Shown here piece after piece: positions 51,920 to 60,947 of a DNA stretch of 64,000 nucleotides. The notes below the pieces were generated by a model. It searched no databases and had not been told where the DNA came from. It saw only the letters and a list, made by a program, of their open reading frames with translations. Origin of the DNA: Bacillus sp. X1(2014). GTDB lineage: Bacteria; Bacillota; Bacilli; Bacillales_B; DSM-18226. Position numbers and translations under genes: made by a program. The stretch lies in the NCBI RefSeq assembly GCF_007678255.1, contig NZ_VEED01000011.1:62001-126000 (forward strand), given 5' to 3'. Each line of letters begins with the position of its first letter. Position 1 is the stretch's first letter.

Positions 51920-53062
51920 CTAGTTAATTAATGGTACTCGAATCAGTACAGCGGTCCCCTTACCTATTTTTGAGTCAAAAGTAAGTTCACCTTCAAGCAG
52001 GTCAACCCGCTCACGCATTCCAATCATGCCAAATGACTCAGGTTTCTTTTCTGTGATATCAAAACCGATACCATTGTCCTTAATTAAGACGGTAACAGAT
52101 GCATTGGTTATTTCTAACCTTACTTTGATTTCACAGGCATTGGCATGTTTTAATGCATTTTGCACTGATTCCTGTATCATCCGAAAAAGCGCGACTTCGT
52201 ACTTAGTTGGAAGCCGGCGCTCTAGTCCGATATTCACAAAATCAATTTTCGATTGGTTATGATATTCTTCGATGGTTCGCAGGTATTTTCTGAGGGTAGG
52301 GACAAGACCTAAATCATCTAATGCCATCGGACGAAGGTCATAAATAATTCTTCGGACTTCATAAAGTGCCGAACGGACCATTTTTTTAAAGCTGCTGACT
52401 TCAGAAAAAGCCTCATCCGCGCCCTTTTCCTTATAGACACGTTCAATTAAATCAGAACGCATAATGACATTAGCAAGCATTTGAGCGGGGCCATCGTGGA
52501 TATCCCGTGAAAGCCGCTTACGCTCCTCTTCTTGTGCTTCAATGATTTTTAATCCAAAATCCTGTTTAGCTTTTGCATGTTCGAGTACTTTGCCAACCTG
52601 CTTTAGATCACTGGTCAAGTAATTCATCACAACAGAAATTTGCGATATCAATTGGTCGGCACGATCAATCGTTTCGTCCAACCCTATCAGACGATTTTCA
52701 AGGTCTGCTCTTTTATCCAATAGCTGCTTTTTATATTGCCAATTAATAGAAAGATCCATTTGCAATTGATGGGCCTTTTCATAGGCATCACGGACCTCTT
52801 CTTCCGAGTAATTTTTAAAATTCATACTGACTTCTGACAGCATGCTCCGTGCTTCAAGGACTTGCTTTTCAAGTTCCTCGCCTTCAGTAGTGAGTTTTAC
52901 CATCATCTGCTTAATATTGTCTAATTCATTGATCATGTTTTCATAATCTTGACGGCATTGCTCACCTATCTGGAAGATGTCACTTTTTGAGCAAGTAACG
53001 GTTTCAATCATTTCTTCACGAATTTCATCAATTGATTTCATATTGATTTGCTTAATCTTCAT
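51920..53062 (-). CDS. degS: Sensor histidine kinase DegS (cytosolic)
   Basis: A 380-residue soluble kinase for DegU. N-terminal coiled-coil sensor domain (about 1-165), then HisKA_3 with phospho-acceptor H189 in RLSRDIHDGPAQML and a HATPase domain (VQNALKHANA; DNGIGFD; GMIGMRERVDLL). No membrane segment, as expected. The ATG at 53060-53062 follows GGAGGA; an upstream frame to 53134 is not supported. Confidence 0.96.
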   Translation of the reverse strand: MKIKQINMKSIDEIREEMIETVTCSKSDIFQIGEQCRQDYENMINELDNIKQMMVKLTTEGEELEKQVLEARSMLSEVSMNFKNYSEEEVRDAYEKAHQLQMDLSINWQYKKQLLDKRADLENRLIGLDETIDRADQLISQISVVMNYLTSDLKQVGKVLEHAKAKQDFGLKIIEAQEEERKRLSRDIHDGPAQMLANVIMRSDLIERVYKEKGADEAFSEVSSFKKMVRSALYEVRRIIYDLRPMALDDLGLVPTLRKYLRTIEEYHNQSKIDFVNIGLERRLPTKYEVALFRMIQESVQNALKHANACEIKVRLEITNASVTVLIKDNGIGFDITEKKPESFGMIGMRERVDLLEGELTFDSKIGKGTAVLIRVPLIN

Positions 53063-53388
53063 ACACATTCCTCCGATAAGAAAAGCAATAAGCGTTTGAA
53101 CGCTATGGCTAAACAATATTCTAATTTCAAACAAATGATTTCATTATCTTTGGATTTTACCTCAATGTCTTGTAACATATTTTACATTGGATTGAATCAA
53201 TTTGCTAATCTTATCATACACGTTACCATTAATTTAAGTAAAAAGTAGTAGTATAATAGAAATGCCACTATCTGCCCATAAAACAGATTTCCACTACTTT
53301 TATCTGTTTTATTATAACATGGATATTTTACTGCCATATTAAAGTTATATTACACCATTATGAAATTTAGAAAGGAGTGCACTGAATT

Positions 53389-54018
53389 TTGCCTCGATAT
53401 CATACCGTAAAACAAGCCGGTGAACATGAAATTATTATACAAAAATCACGATTTATTGCCCATGTCCAAAGAACGGAAACTGAATTGGACGCTCAAGAAT
53501 TCATCCAAGCTTTGAAAAAAAAATATTGGGATGCTACCCATAATTGTTCAGCCTATCTTATTGGTGAGAATGATCAAATTCAAAAAGCCAATGATGACGG
53601 AGAACCAAGTGGTACAGCAGGAGTACCTATACTTGAAGTTTTGAAAAAAAGAAAATTGAAGGATACCACAGTTGTCGTTACCCGTTACTTTGGAGGAATT
53701 AAATTAGGGGCCGGCGGCCTTATCCGCGCTTATGGGAAATCCGCATCAGAAGGTCTGGATGCAGTCGGAATCGTCGAAAGAAAGTTGATGCAGATCTTCT
53801 ATATTACTATGGATTATTCTTGGCTTGGAAAGATTGAAAACGAATTAAGATCTTCCAGTTATATACTTAAAAATATTCAGTACCAAGAAAATGTCGATTT
53901 TGAAGTATTTGTGGAAGAGGAGCAGCAACAGGCATTCACCGAATGGATGATTGAATTGACAAATGGACAGGCCGAGATCACAAAAGGAGAAATGACCTAT
54001 CTAGAATGTGATATTTAG
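53389..54018 (+). CDS. yvyE: YigZ/IMPACT family protein YvyE
   Basis: A 209-residue protein with an N-terminal UPF0029/IMPACT domain (HNCSAYLIGENDQIQKANDDGEPSGTAGVP; VTRYFGGIKLGAGGLIRAYGKS) and a C-terminal DUF1949 domain. Family members bind nucleic acid or ribosomes in translation control, but the Bacillus role is unclear. The start is TTG at 53389-53391 with AAAGGAG 11 nt upstream. Divergent from degS, as in B. subtilis. Confidence 0.93.
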   Translation: MPRYHTVKQAGEHEIIIQKSRFIAHVQRTETELDAQEFIQALKKKYWDATHNCSAYLIGENDQIQKANDDGEPSGTAGVPILEVLKKRKLKDTTVVVTRYFGGIKLGAGGLIRAYGKSASEGLDAVGIVERKLMQIFYITMDYSWLGKIENELRSSSYILKNIQYQENVDFEVFVEEEQQQAFTEWMIELTNGQAEITKGEMTYLECDI

Positions 54019-54163
54019 GCATTTCTCATCTCTCACTTTGTCCAAATGCAGGAAATTTCAATTTACAAAAAATTTCAATTTACCAATCTCCATAAATATT
54101 ATAAAATAGAGTAGATTTTCAACAAAAGCTGACATTTTTCTACTTTATACTAGGAGGCAATCT

Positions 54164-55162
54164 ATGTCTATCAATAGACAGGTTTATAAAAATAAGAAAA
54201 AAGGTAAGAAAAAGCGAAAACGAATTTTGCTATGGATCATTATGCCGATTCTATTATTGATTGTCGGTGCAACAGCATACGGCGGATTTCTATATAATAA
54301 AGCCGAATCAGTCATGAATAAATCCTACAAGCCGATTGAGCGTGATAGCAAACAGGCGAAGAACGTAGAACTTGAAAATACGTCAATCCTATTTATCGGT
54401 GTCGACGATAGTGAAAAAAGAAAGGCAAGCGGCAGTTCTCGTTCCGACGCACTAATGCTGGCTACTTTTAATAAAGAAGAAAAATCTATTAAACTATTAA
54501 GTATTCCACGTGATTCCTATGTTCATATTCCCGAAAAGGATATTTATACAAAAATTAATCACGCTCACGCGTACGGCGGTGTGAAACTTACACTTGAAAC
54601 AGTAGAAGAATTACTTGATATTCCTGTCGATTATTATGTAAAAATGAACTTTAACGCGTTTATTGATGTCATCGATGCCCTTGATGGTGTCGAAGTAGAC
54701 GTCCCGTTCACCTTCTCTGAACAAGATTCCGAGGATCATGCTAAAGCCATTACCTTGGAAAAAGGCTTACAAGAACTAGATGGTGAAGAAGCTCTTGCAT
54801 TTGCACGGACCAGAAAAATTGATAGTGATATTCAGAGAGGAATGCGCCAGCAGCAAATCTTTAAGGCGATTCTCGCAAAAGGTTCATCCCTTAAATCGAT
54901 TACTAATTACACCGATGTTATGGAAGCAGTCGGAAAAAACATGTCAACCGATTTAACGTTTGATCAAATGAAATCATTTATTAGCTATGTCCAGGCTGGA
55001 TCTGGAATTGATGTTGAATCGATGTCACTAAAAGGATCCGACTCCTATATTGACCATATTTATTATTACCAACTTGACGAAGCTGCTTTAGAAGAAACAA
55101 AATCTAAACTGAAGGCACACCTTAACTCAACAACAACAGCAAGTTCGACAGAAACAGAATAA
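54164..55162 (+). CDS. tagU: LytR-CpsA-Psr family wall teichoic acid ligase TagU
   Basis: A 332-residue membrane enzyme that transfers teichoic acid from its lipid carrier to peptidoglycan. A very basic cytosolic N-terminus (KKKGKKKRKR), one helix (about 25-45) and an extracellular LCP domain with SSRSDALMLATF and IPRDSYVHIP (pyrophosphate-binding Asp/Arg), then DALDGVEVDVPF and LAFARTRKIDSDIQRGMRQQ. Fits TagU (LytR) by location next to yvyE and tagO. ATG after AGGAGG. Confidence 0.93.
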   Translation: MSINRQVYKNKKKGKKKRKRILLWIIMPILLLIVGATAYGGFLYNKAESVMNKSYKPIERDSKQAKNVELENTSILFIGVDDSEKRKASGSSRSDALMLATFNKEEKSIKLLSIPRDSYVHIPEKDIYTKINHAHAYGGVKLTLETVEELLDIPVDYYVKMNFNAFIDVIDALDGVEVDVPFTFSEQDSEDHAKAITLEKGLQELDGEEALAFARTRKIDSDIQRGMRQQQIFKAILAKGSSLKSITNYTDVMEAVGKNMSTDLTFDQMKSFISYVQAGSGIDVESMSLKGSDSYIDHIYYYQLDEAALEETKSKLKAHLNSTTTASSTETE

Positions 55163-55166
55163 ACCA

Positions 55167-55212
55167 AAGAACCCGGATCTTTAAAGGATCCGGGTTCTAT
55201 TTATTTTTTGTA
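55167..55212 (+). terminator. Terminator of tagU
   Basis: GAACCCGGATC pairs with GATCCGGGTTC around TTTAAAG, followed by a T-rich tract. Confidence 0.9.
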
Positions 55213-55234
55213 TAAATTTCAAGTAAAAGAAAAC

Positions 55235-55276
55235 AATAAAAGGGTAATCCACAGTTGTGATTCACCCTTTTAATAG
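55235..55276 (-). terminator. Terminator of tagO
   Basis: On the minus strand AAAAGGGTGAATCAC pairs with GTGGATTACCCTTTT around AACT, ending in a TATTG tract. It is separate from the tagU terminator. Confidence 0.85.
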
Positions 55277-55287
55277 TAACTATTATA

Positions 55288-56337
55288 TTATCTGTTTTTA
55301 TTCAGAATCCCCATAATGCGAAGGAGCGGCCGATAATTTTTATTGATTAATCCAAGCGTTTCAACAAAGAGCTCAATCGCCAAAACGATTATGGTCATGA
55401 TTAAGATCGAACCCCATACGGTTGTGATCGTAAAAATAAAGGCTGCAAGACCAAACATGGCACTCATTGCATAAATTAACAGAACCGTTTCGCGATGTGT
55501 AAAACCTAGTTCTAGTAAGCAATGGTGTAAATGGGATTTATCTGGAGCTGCTAATGATTTCTTATTATAAATACGGCGGATGATAGCAAAGAATGTATCC
55601 GAAATGGGAACACCTAAAATAATGATCGGAACAACAAACGAGATTAAGGTTACATTTTTAAAACCGAGCAAGGAAAGAACTGAGATCATATAACCAAGAA
55701 AAAGCGCACCGGAATCACCCATAAAAATTTTAGCTGGATGAAAATTATAGATCAAAAATCCTAACGTGCTGGCAAGAAGGATTGTCCCCATTGCGACTAC
55801 ATATCCATTCCCCATCACAATCGCCATCCCGGAAATAGTGATAAAGGCAATCGAGGAAACACCTGCGGCCAAACCATCCAGACCGTCAATCAAATTAATT
55901 GCATTCGTAACGCCCACAATCCAGATGACTGTGATTGGAATACTTAAAACCCCAAATTCTAAGTAGCCGTTAAACGGTAGGTTAATAAACTCTACTTCCA
56001 CCCCGCCCCACATGACGACGATCAGTGCGGAAATGATTTGTAAGGAAAATTTGACCTTGGCTGACAATTCATAGATATCATCTAACATACCAGTAAGTAA
56101 TATAATAACTCCCCCAGCAATAATGGCTGCATGATAGGGACTATTTGGTTGGAGAATTAATAGACCGAAAAGGAAACTGATATAAATCGCTAACCCGCCT
56201 AATCGCGGCATAATCTTAGAATGTACTTTGCGCTGATTAGGACTGTCCGTTGCTCCTAATTTAAAAGCCAACTTTTTGACAATTGGAGTAATTAAAATGG
56301 AGCATAAAAAACATAATATTAAGGTCAGATATAACAT
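55288..56337 (-). CDS. tagO: Undecaprenyl-phosphate GlcNAc-1-phosphate transferase TagO
   Basis: A 349-residue enzyme with about ten helices that starts wall teichoic acid synthesis by moving GlcNAc-1-P to undecaprenyl phosphate. The MraY/WecA family motifs are present: LGGLAIY, LDDIYELSAKVKF near residue 85, NAINLIDGLDGLAAGVS near 143 and FMGDSGALFLG near 205. A HLHHCLLELG motif closes the active site. ATG after AGGGAGGG. It faces tagU tail to tail. Confidence 0.96.
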   Translation of the reverse strand: MLYLTLILCFLCSILITPIVKKLAFKLGATDSPNQRKVHSKIMPRLGGLAIYISFLFGLLILQPNSPYHAAIIAGGVIILLTGMLDDIYELSAKVKFSLQIISALIVVMWGGVEVEFINLPFNGYLEFGVLSIPITVIWIVGVTNAINLIDGLDGLAAGVSSIAFITISGMAIVMGNGYVVAMGTILLASTLGFLIYNFHPAKIFMGDSGALFLGYMISVLSLLGFKNVTLISFVVPIIILGVPISDTFFAIIRRIYNKKSLAAPDKSHLHHCLLELGFTHRETVLLIYAMSAMFGLAAFIFTITTVWGSILIMTIIVLAIELFVETLGLINKNYRPLLRIMGILNKNR

Positions 56338-56562
56338 AAAGACCCTCCCTATTAGTATAATGCCCCATTAATAAATTTTAGAAACAGGCACATATTTCTA
56401 AGTACACTACAACGACCCTATTATAGCACACCCAATTTTGCTTTGGTATAAATTAATAAATTGTTGGAAAATTTCGACTACAAGCAAATAATTAGACTAA
56501 TCAACGTCAATATCTTCTCTTATAATGTAAGACGTATGACTGCTACAAAAAGTTACATTTTT

Positions 56563-57309
56563 TTAATCGTCAGTTCTATTCCTGGTAAGTTTTACTTTGA
56601 ATATTGTTGATAAAAATCTAGGGATGGCAAGCATTCTTCTCCACCTTGAAGGCTGAGTAATCAAGCGATAAAACCATTCGAGATTTATTTTTTGCCAGAT
56701 TCGCGGGGCACGTTGGACTTCGCCAGCGAGCACGTCGATGCTTCCCCCCACCCCCATAAATAACCCCTTTGAAAAATGTGGGAGATTTTCTGTAATCCAT
56801 TTTTCTTGTTTAGGAAAACCCAAGGCAACAAAGATAATATCCGGACCTTTGGCTTTAATCTCAGAGGTAATTGTGTTTTTCTGCCAATCAAAAAAACCAT
56901 GATGACTACCTGCAATATGTACCTGGTTAAATTGCCTTTGGATATTTGTAAGAGCTTTTTGATTTGTTTCTTCCTTTCCACCTAAGAGGTAGATGCTCCA
57001 ATTTTTCTTATTCGCCTCCTCCAGAAGTCGAATAGTTAAGTCATATCCCGTGACACGCTCATAAATAGGTTGATTCAATATTCTCGAGGCAATAATAATC
57101 CCAGCACCGTCAGGGACAACGATATCAGCGGATTGAACAATCGTCTGATACTCTGGATGATCTTTTGCATACATAACAATTTCCGGGTTTGCCGTTACGA
57201 TGAAGTACTTTTTTTGGTCGTGAATCGCTCTAATTAGTAATTCCACTACTTCATTAAATCTTTTATTTAAAAAGTCAATCCCTAATATATTAACCAAATT
57301 AGTTTTCAT
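56563..57309 (-). CDS. tagA: N-acetylmannosaminyltransferase TagA (WecG/TagA/CpsF)
   Basis: A 248-residue GT26 enzyme adding ManNAc to GlcNAc-PP-undecaprenol, the second step of linkage-unit synthesis. Motifs include TANPEIVMYAK, DIVVPDGAGI near residue 85, RVTGYDLT, GGKEETN and FVALGFPKQEKWI, with the C-terminal basic membrane-binding helix region (WRRMLAIPRFLSTI). It is a single gene between tagH and tagO. A promoter of its own is likely after the tagH terminator. Confidence 0.95.
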   Translation of the reverse strand: MKTNLVNILGIDFLNKRFNEVVELLIRAIHDQKKYFIVTANPEIVMYAKDHPEYQTIVQSADIVVPDGAGIIIASRILNQPIYERVTGYDLTIRLLEEANKKNWSIYLLGGKEETNQKALTNIQRQFNQVHIAGSHHGFFDWQKNTITSEIKAKGPDIIFVALGFPKQEKWITENLPHFSKGLFMGVGGSIDVLAGEVQRAPRIWQKINLEWFYRLITQPSRWRRMLAIPRFLSTIFKVKLTRNRTDD

Positions 57310-57356
57310 ATTTAGAATCCTCTTAACATTTTTCCTCTAATTTATTTATGTAAAGA

Positions 57357-57379
57357 AAACTCGCCCACTGGCGAGTTAT
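57357..57379 (-). terminator. Terminator of tagGH
   Basis: On the minus strand AACTCGCC pairs with GGGCGAGTT around AGT and is followed by TTCTTT, just after the tagH stop. Confidence 0.8.
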
Positions 57380-58180
57380 TTAGATTGTGGCTAAGCCCCT
57401 TTGTTTTTGCATTACTTCTTCACGGAATTTTTTCTGTTCTACATCAGTCATTGATTTATATTTCTTTAAGAAGGTTTCGTATTTTGGAATAACCTCTTTA
57501 ACAGGACCAAATTCTTTTATTTCTCCATACTCAAGCCAAACTGCCTTTTCACAAAATTCCTTTATCTGTCTCATGGAGTGACTAACAAAGAAAATCGTTT
57601 TTCCCTTTTCTTTAAAATCAAACATCTTTTTCTTGGATTTTTCAGCAAAAACCTGATCTCCTACTGACAAAGCTTCATCAACGATGAGAATATCAGGATT
57701 TACAGTAACAGAGATAGCAAAACCAAGACGGGATTTCATCCCGCTTGAGTACTTCTTAACCGGCTGGTCAATAAATTTTCCAATATCGGCAAAATCAATG
57801 ATTTCCTGTTCCATATCTTTAATCTCTTTCTTTTTGAAACCAAGCATCAAACATTTTAATTCTATATTCTCCCTGCCTGTTAATTGATTATCAAGACCCG
57901 ATGAAATTGCAATGATTGAGGTAGTTCCTCTTGTGATGACCTCGCCGGAACTAGGAGGAATCACCCCTGCAATAATATTAGACAAAGTCGACTTCCCGGA
58001 ACCATTCACCCCAACCAGACCAATTACATCCCCACGATTGGCGGTAAAGGAGATATCCTGAAGCGCATAAAAATCTTCTCCATACCCTCCTGGTAAAATA
58101 ACATCGAGAAGTTTTTCTTTTGGTGATCTATGCATTTTATACTTTTTAAAAACATTTTTAACATTTACTGTTTCATTCAT
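57380..58180 (-). CDS. tagH: Teichoic acid export ATPase TagH
   Basis: A 266-residue ABC ATPase that exports the finished teichoic acid with TagG. Walker A GVNGSGKSTLSN, signature YSSGMKSRLGFAI and Walker B ILIVDEALSVGDQ are of the polysaccharide-export type. It lacks the long C-terminal extension of B. subtilis TagH (527 residues), so it is the short form. It starts 17 nt after tagG. Confidence 0.92.
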   Translation of the reverse strand: MNETVNVKNVFKKYKMHRSPKEKLLDVILPGGYGEDFYALQDISFTANRGDVIGLVGVNGSGKSTLSNIIAGVIPPSSGEVITRGTTSIIAISSGLDNQLTGRENIELKCLMLGFKKKEIKDMEQEIIDFADIGKFIDQPVKKYSSGMKSRLGFAISVTVNPDILIVDEALSVGDQVFAEKSKKKMFDFKEKGKTIFFVSHSMRQIKEFCEKAVWLEYGEIKEFGPVKEVIPKYETFLKKYKSMTDVEQKKFREEVMQKQRGLATI

Positions 58181-58197
58181 TTGGATTCACCACCTAT

Positions 58198-59028
58198 TTA
58201 TAAGTAATCCACAAAGCGATTTCTAAACTTTAAATGCAGGGCAGATCCAATCATGAACAATATAATTATGGTTATCCAAAAATATAAAGTATACTCTGGG
58301 TATTCCAGCGGATACCATGTTGTACCTAGTAAAGCTGCCCTATAGCCCTCTACAATATAGTATAGCGGATTAATTTTTAATAAAAAGACATAATCTACTC
58401 CCTTTATCATTAAATGATCTACATGCCATAAAAAAGGAGTAACGTACAACAGCATTTTTAATATGGACTGAACTACCTGCTGTACATCCCTGACAATTGT
58501 TGAGAGAGTAGAAGTTATGAGTGCAAGTGCTAATAAAAAAAGTAAAGTCGCCAGCATAAAATATGGTAATTGAACAAAATAAAATGTTAATTTATAGTCA
58601 GTAAATTGTAAAAAAACAGTGACTACAGCAACTAACATTAAATGCGTATAAAAATTCGCCATAATTACAAATGAGGGAATGACACTCATTGGAAAATTCA
58701 TTTTCGAGATCAATTGAATTCTGGAATAAATAGACCTAGAGGATGCAGAAATAGCAGGATTAACGAAAAACCAGACAATCATTCCCGTTACCATCCAAAT
58801 AAAAAATGGAACCTGTATACCATTATCCATTGGAACCTCTCTGCCTTTTCGAATTCCGGCACCGAAAACAAACCAATAAATAGTCAGTTGAATCATTGGA
58901 TTCAGTATTTCCCAAAATCTGCCAAGATAATTATTCGTATTTGCACTTTTCAATTCAAAGGCAGATAACCTCAGGATAAGGTAAAAGGAACTGATTTGCT
59001 CCTTTACAATAGTAATCATCGATTTCAT
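58198..59028 (-). CDS. tagG: Teichoic acid export permease TagG
   Basis: A 276-residue ABC-2 permease with six helices. The N-terminal amphipathic part (LSAFELKSANTNNYLGRFWEILNPMIQLTIYWFVFG) is the family signature, and KINPLYYIVEGYR near residue 222 is another. It forms the flippase with TagH. ATG start preceded by AAGGACAA. Likely the first gene of tagGH. Confidence 0.94.
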   Translation of the reverse strand: MKSMITIVKEQISSFYLILRLSAFELKSANTNNYLGRFWEILNPMIQLTIYWFVFGAGIRKGREVPMDNGIQVPFFIWMVTGMIVWFFVNPAISASSRSIYSRIQLISKMNFPMSVIPSFVIMANFYTHLMLVAVVTVFLQFTDYKLTFYFVQLPYFMLATLLFLLALALITSTLSTIVRDVQQVVQSILKMLLYVTPFLWHVDHLMIKGVDYVFLLKINPLYYIVEGYRAALLGTTWYPLEYPEYTLYFWITIIILFMIGSALHLKFRNRFVDYL

Positions 59029-59103
59029 GAAAATTGTCCTTCCTATCGCTAATAATAACCTTGTTCATTATACATTAATTTCTCCAAAGGGACATAATAA
59101 AAA

Positions 59104-59136
59104 ACAAAGCTTCGACATGAGAATATCGAAGCTTGT
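59104..59136 (-). terminator. Terminator of tagDB
   Basis: On the minus strand AAGCTTCGA pairs with TCGAAGCTT around TATTCTCATG and is followed by GTTTTTTA. It isolates tagDB from tagGH. Confidence 0.85.
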
Positions 59137-59149
59137 CATATTTTATTAA

Positions 59150-60349
59150 TTAATACCCTTTACTCTTGGATTTAAACCTCTCCCCAGTAAAAATGGTTTG
59201 CACAAGTTTTTGACTTGACATACCCTTAGAGTATTGATTCCATTTTTCTGAATATATTTCGACAAGGCTAAGATCAAATCGGTCGCTTTTAATTAATTCA
59301 ATAATCGAATCTGTGTCCTTGACCATTGGACCTGGTAAATTTTCTTCAAATCCTGCCATGACTCCACGTTCCTGTTTATATTTTTCTAAGTCATAGGTAA
59401 AAAAAATCATCGGTTTTCGTAAAAGAGAAAACTCGTATGGAATCGAAGAATAGTCGGTAATTAAATAATCGGCTGCAACAAGCAAATCATTAATTTCATA
59501 TTGATTTGAAGAAAGGTCAACAACAAAATCCGGAAATTGTGTTGAATAATCAACATTATGACTTATTGCAGGGTGTAATCGTAACATTAAAATATAATCA
59601 GTTCCAAGCTCCTTTTCCATTTTCCCAATATCAAGGACTAGTTCAAAATGACCCAATTCATTGTCACGATACGTCGGAGCATACAAAATAATTTTTTTGC
59701 TCTTTAATACTGGATGTTTACGGATTAACGATTTGACTGCCTCTTGTTTCGCTTGAGAATTAAAATAAAAATCAGTTCTTGGAATTCCGGTCTGCAGGAT
59801 ATTCTCTTTTTTAAGATGAAAGGAATTAATAAAAATTTCCGCCATGATATCCGAACCGACGACAACTTGATCAAATTTACTGTATACCTTCAGAAATCGC
59901 TGTTTTGCTTCACCGGTGCGAGTTTTTATCGATTCATCTTCAAGTCCAAACTTTTTCATGGCTCCTGATGCATGCCATAATTGAATGCATTGGACCTCGT
60001 CTTTAAATGTTGCCGCAGCTAAAAAGCCGAAATAATTATCTACGAAAATATGGCGAGATGTGGCTAAGTGGAACACCGCTCTTATCCAATTACTTACTAC
60101 AAAAGGCAACGCAGTTCCTTCATTATAATTTTTAAACTTATGTAACACCTTTTTTTCACATAGAAAAATCACTTCGGTTTGGATACTTTGCCGAAGGATT
60201 TCTTCAAATACATACTGGCTATTATCGCCAAAACTTACAACAAATGTGGTTTTGTTTCGAAGTGGAAATAAATTAAAAAGAGCAAACAAGAATTTAAAGA
60301 CAAATAAATAAAAACAAATGGCTAGTTCCCTAACCATTTGTGACAGCAT
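59150..60349 (-). CDS. tagB: CDP-glycerol glycerophosphotransferase, TagB-like
   Basis: A 399-residue enzyme of the Glyphos_transf family that adds glycerol phosphate to the linkage unit. An N-terminal hydrophobic segment (about 10-28) precedes the domain with QLWHASGAMKKFGL (near residue 122), LQTGIPRTDFYF, ILYAPTYRDNE (near 224), LRLHPAIS and ADYLITDYSSIPYEF (near 292). Length fits TagB (about 380) rather than the polymerase TagF (about 750). No TagF is in the window. It overlaps the tagD 3' end by 20 nt. Confidence 0.88.
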   Translation of the reverse strand: MLSQMVRELAICFYLFVFKFLFALFNLFPLRNKTTFVVSFGDNSQYVFEEILRQSIQTEVIFLCEKKVLHKFKNYNEGTALPFVVSNWIRAVFHLATSRHIFVDNYFGFLAAATFKDEVQCIQLWHASGAMKKFGLEDESIKTRTGEAKQRFLKVYSKFDQVVVGSDIMAEIFINSFHLKKENILQTGIPRTDFYFNSQAKQEAVKSLIRKHPVLKSKKIILYAPTYRDNELGHFELVLDIGKMEKELGTDYILMLRLHPAISHNVDYSTQFPDFVVDLSSNQYEINDLLVAADYLITDYSSIPYEFSLLRKPMIFFTYDLEKYKQERGVMAGFEENLPGPMVKDTDSIIELIKSDRFDLSLVEIYSEKWNQYSKGMSSQKLVQTIFTGERFKSKSKGY

Positions 60350-60728
60350 TTAAATCTTCTTTTATTTGTGAAGTAGAGATCCCAATGGTTCTTGGCAGGT
60401 ACACCACTTCGCAATATTCTTTTAGAAAGTCAAATTTGCCTTTCCAATCATCACCCATCACAAAAACATCAATATCATGTTTAATTACATCTTGAATTTT
60501 TTGGTCCCATGTATTTTCTGGAATCACTTCATCCACAAAACGGATGGATTCTAAAATTAACTTTCTGTTTTCAAAGCTGTGATAAGCTTGTTTGTTCTTC
60601 CCTTTGTTGAATTCATCTGTGGAAAGACCAACAACTAAATAATCACCTAAGTCTTTGGCACGGCTAAGTAAATTTATATGTCCAAAATGTAGTAAATCGA
60701 AAGTTCCATATGTTAATACCTTTTTCAT
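60330..60728 (-). CDS. tagD: Glycerol-3-phosphate cytidylyltransferase TagD
   Basis: A 132-residue enzyme making CDP-glycerol from CTP and glycerol-3-phosphate for teichoic acid. The nucleotidyltransferase signature GTFDLLHFGHINLL is at residues 8-21 and RTIGISTSQIK near 113. Its length matches B. subtilis TagD (129). The ATG at 60726-60728 follows GGAGGA; a longer upstream frame is unsupported. It feeds the overlapping tagB. Confidence 0.96.
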   Translation of the reverse strand: MKKVLTYGTFDLLHFGHINLLSRAKDLGDYLVVGLSTDEFNKGKNKQAYHSFENRKLILESIRFVDEVIPENTWDQKIQDVIKHDIDVFVMGDDWKGKFDFLKEYCEVVYLPRTIGISTSQIKEDLNAVTNG

Positions 60729-60915
60729 TAGAGTATTCCTCCTGCTATTAGTATTCGGAAAAAGCGGCAATATTTATTCAATATCATAAATTATATTTCA
60801 TTTTCAATGTAGTTGACTTCACCAAACCATTATAAGACTATCAAACTTAAAATTCAAATAAGAACTGAATAATTTCCAACAAAATACCATCAAAAAGACT
60901 AAAGTCTTTTGAAAA

Positions 60916-60941
60916 AGCTGACTTGATAAACAAGTCAGCCT
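60916..60941 (-). terminator. Terminator of the first glucosaminidase gene
   Basis: On the minus strand GCTGACTTG pairs with CAAGTCAGC around TTTAT, followed by TTTTTC. A second palindrome AAAAGACT-AAAGTCTTTT lies just beyond at 60894-60911. Confidence 0.85.
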
Positions 60942-60947
60942 CAAAAA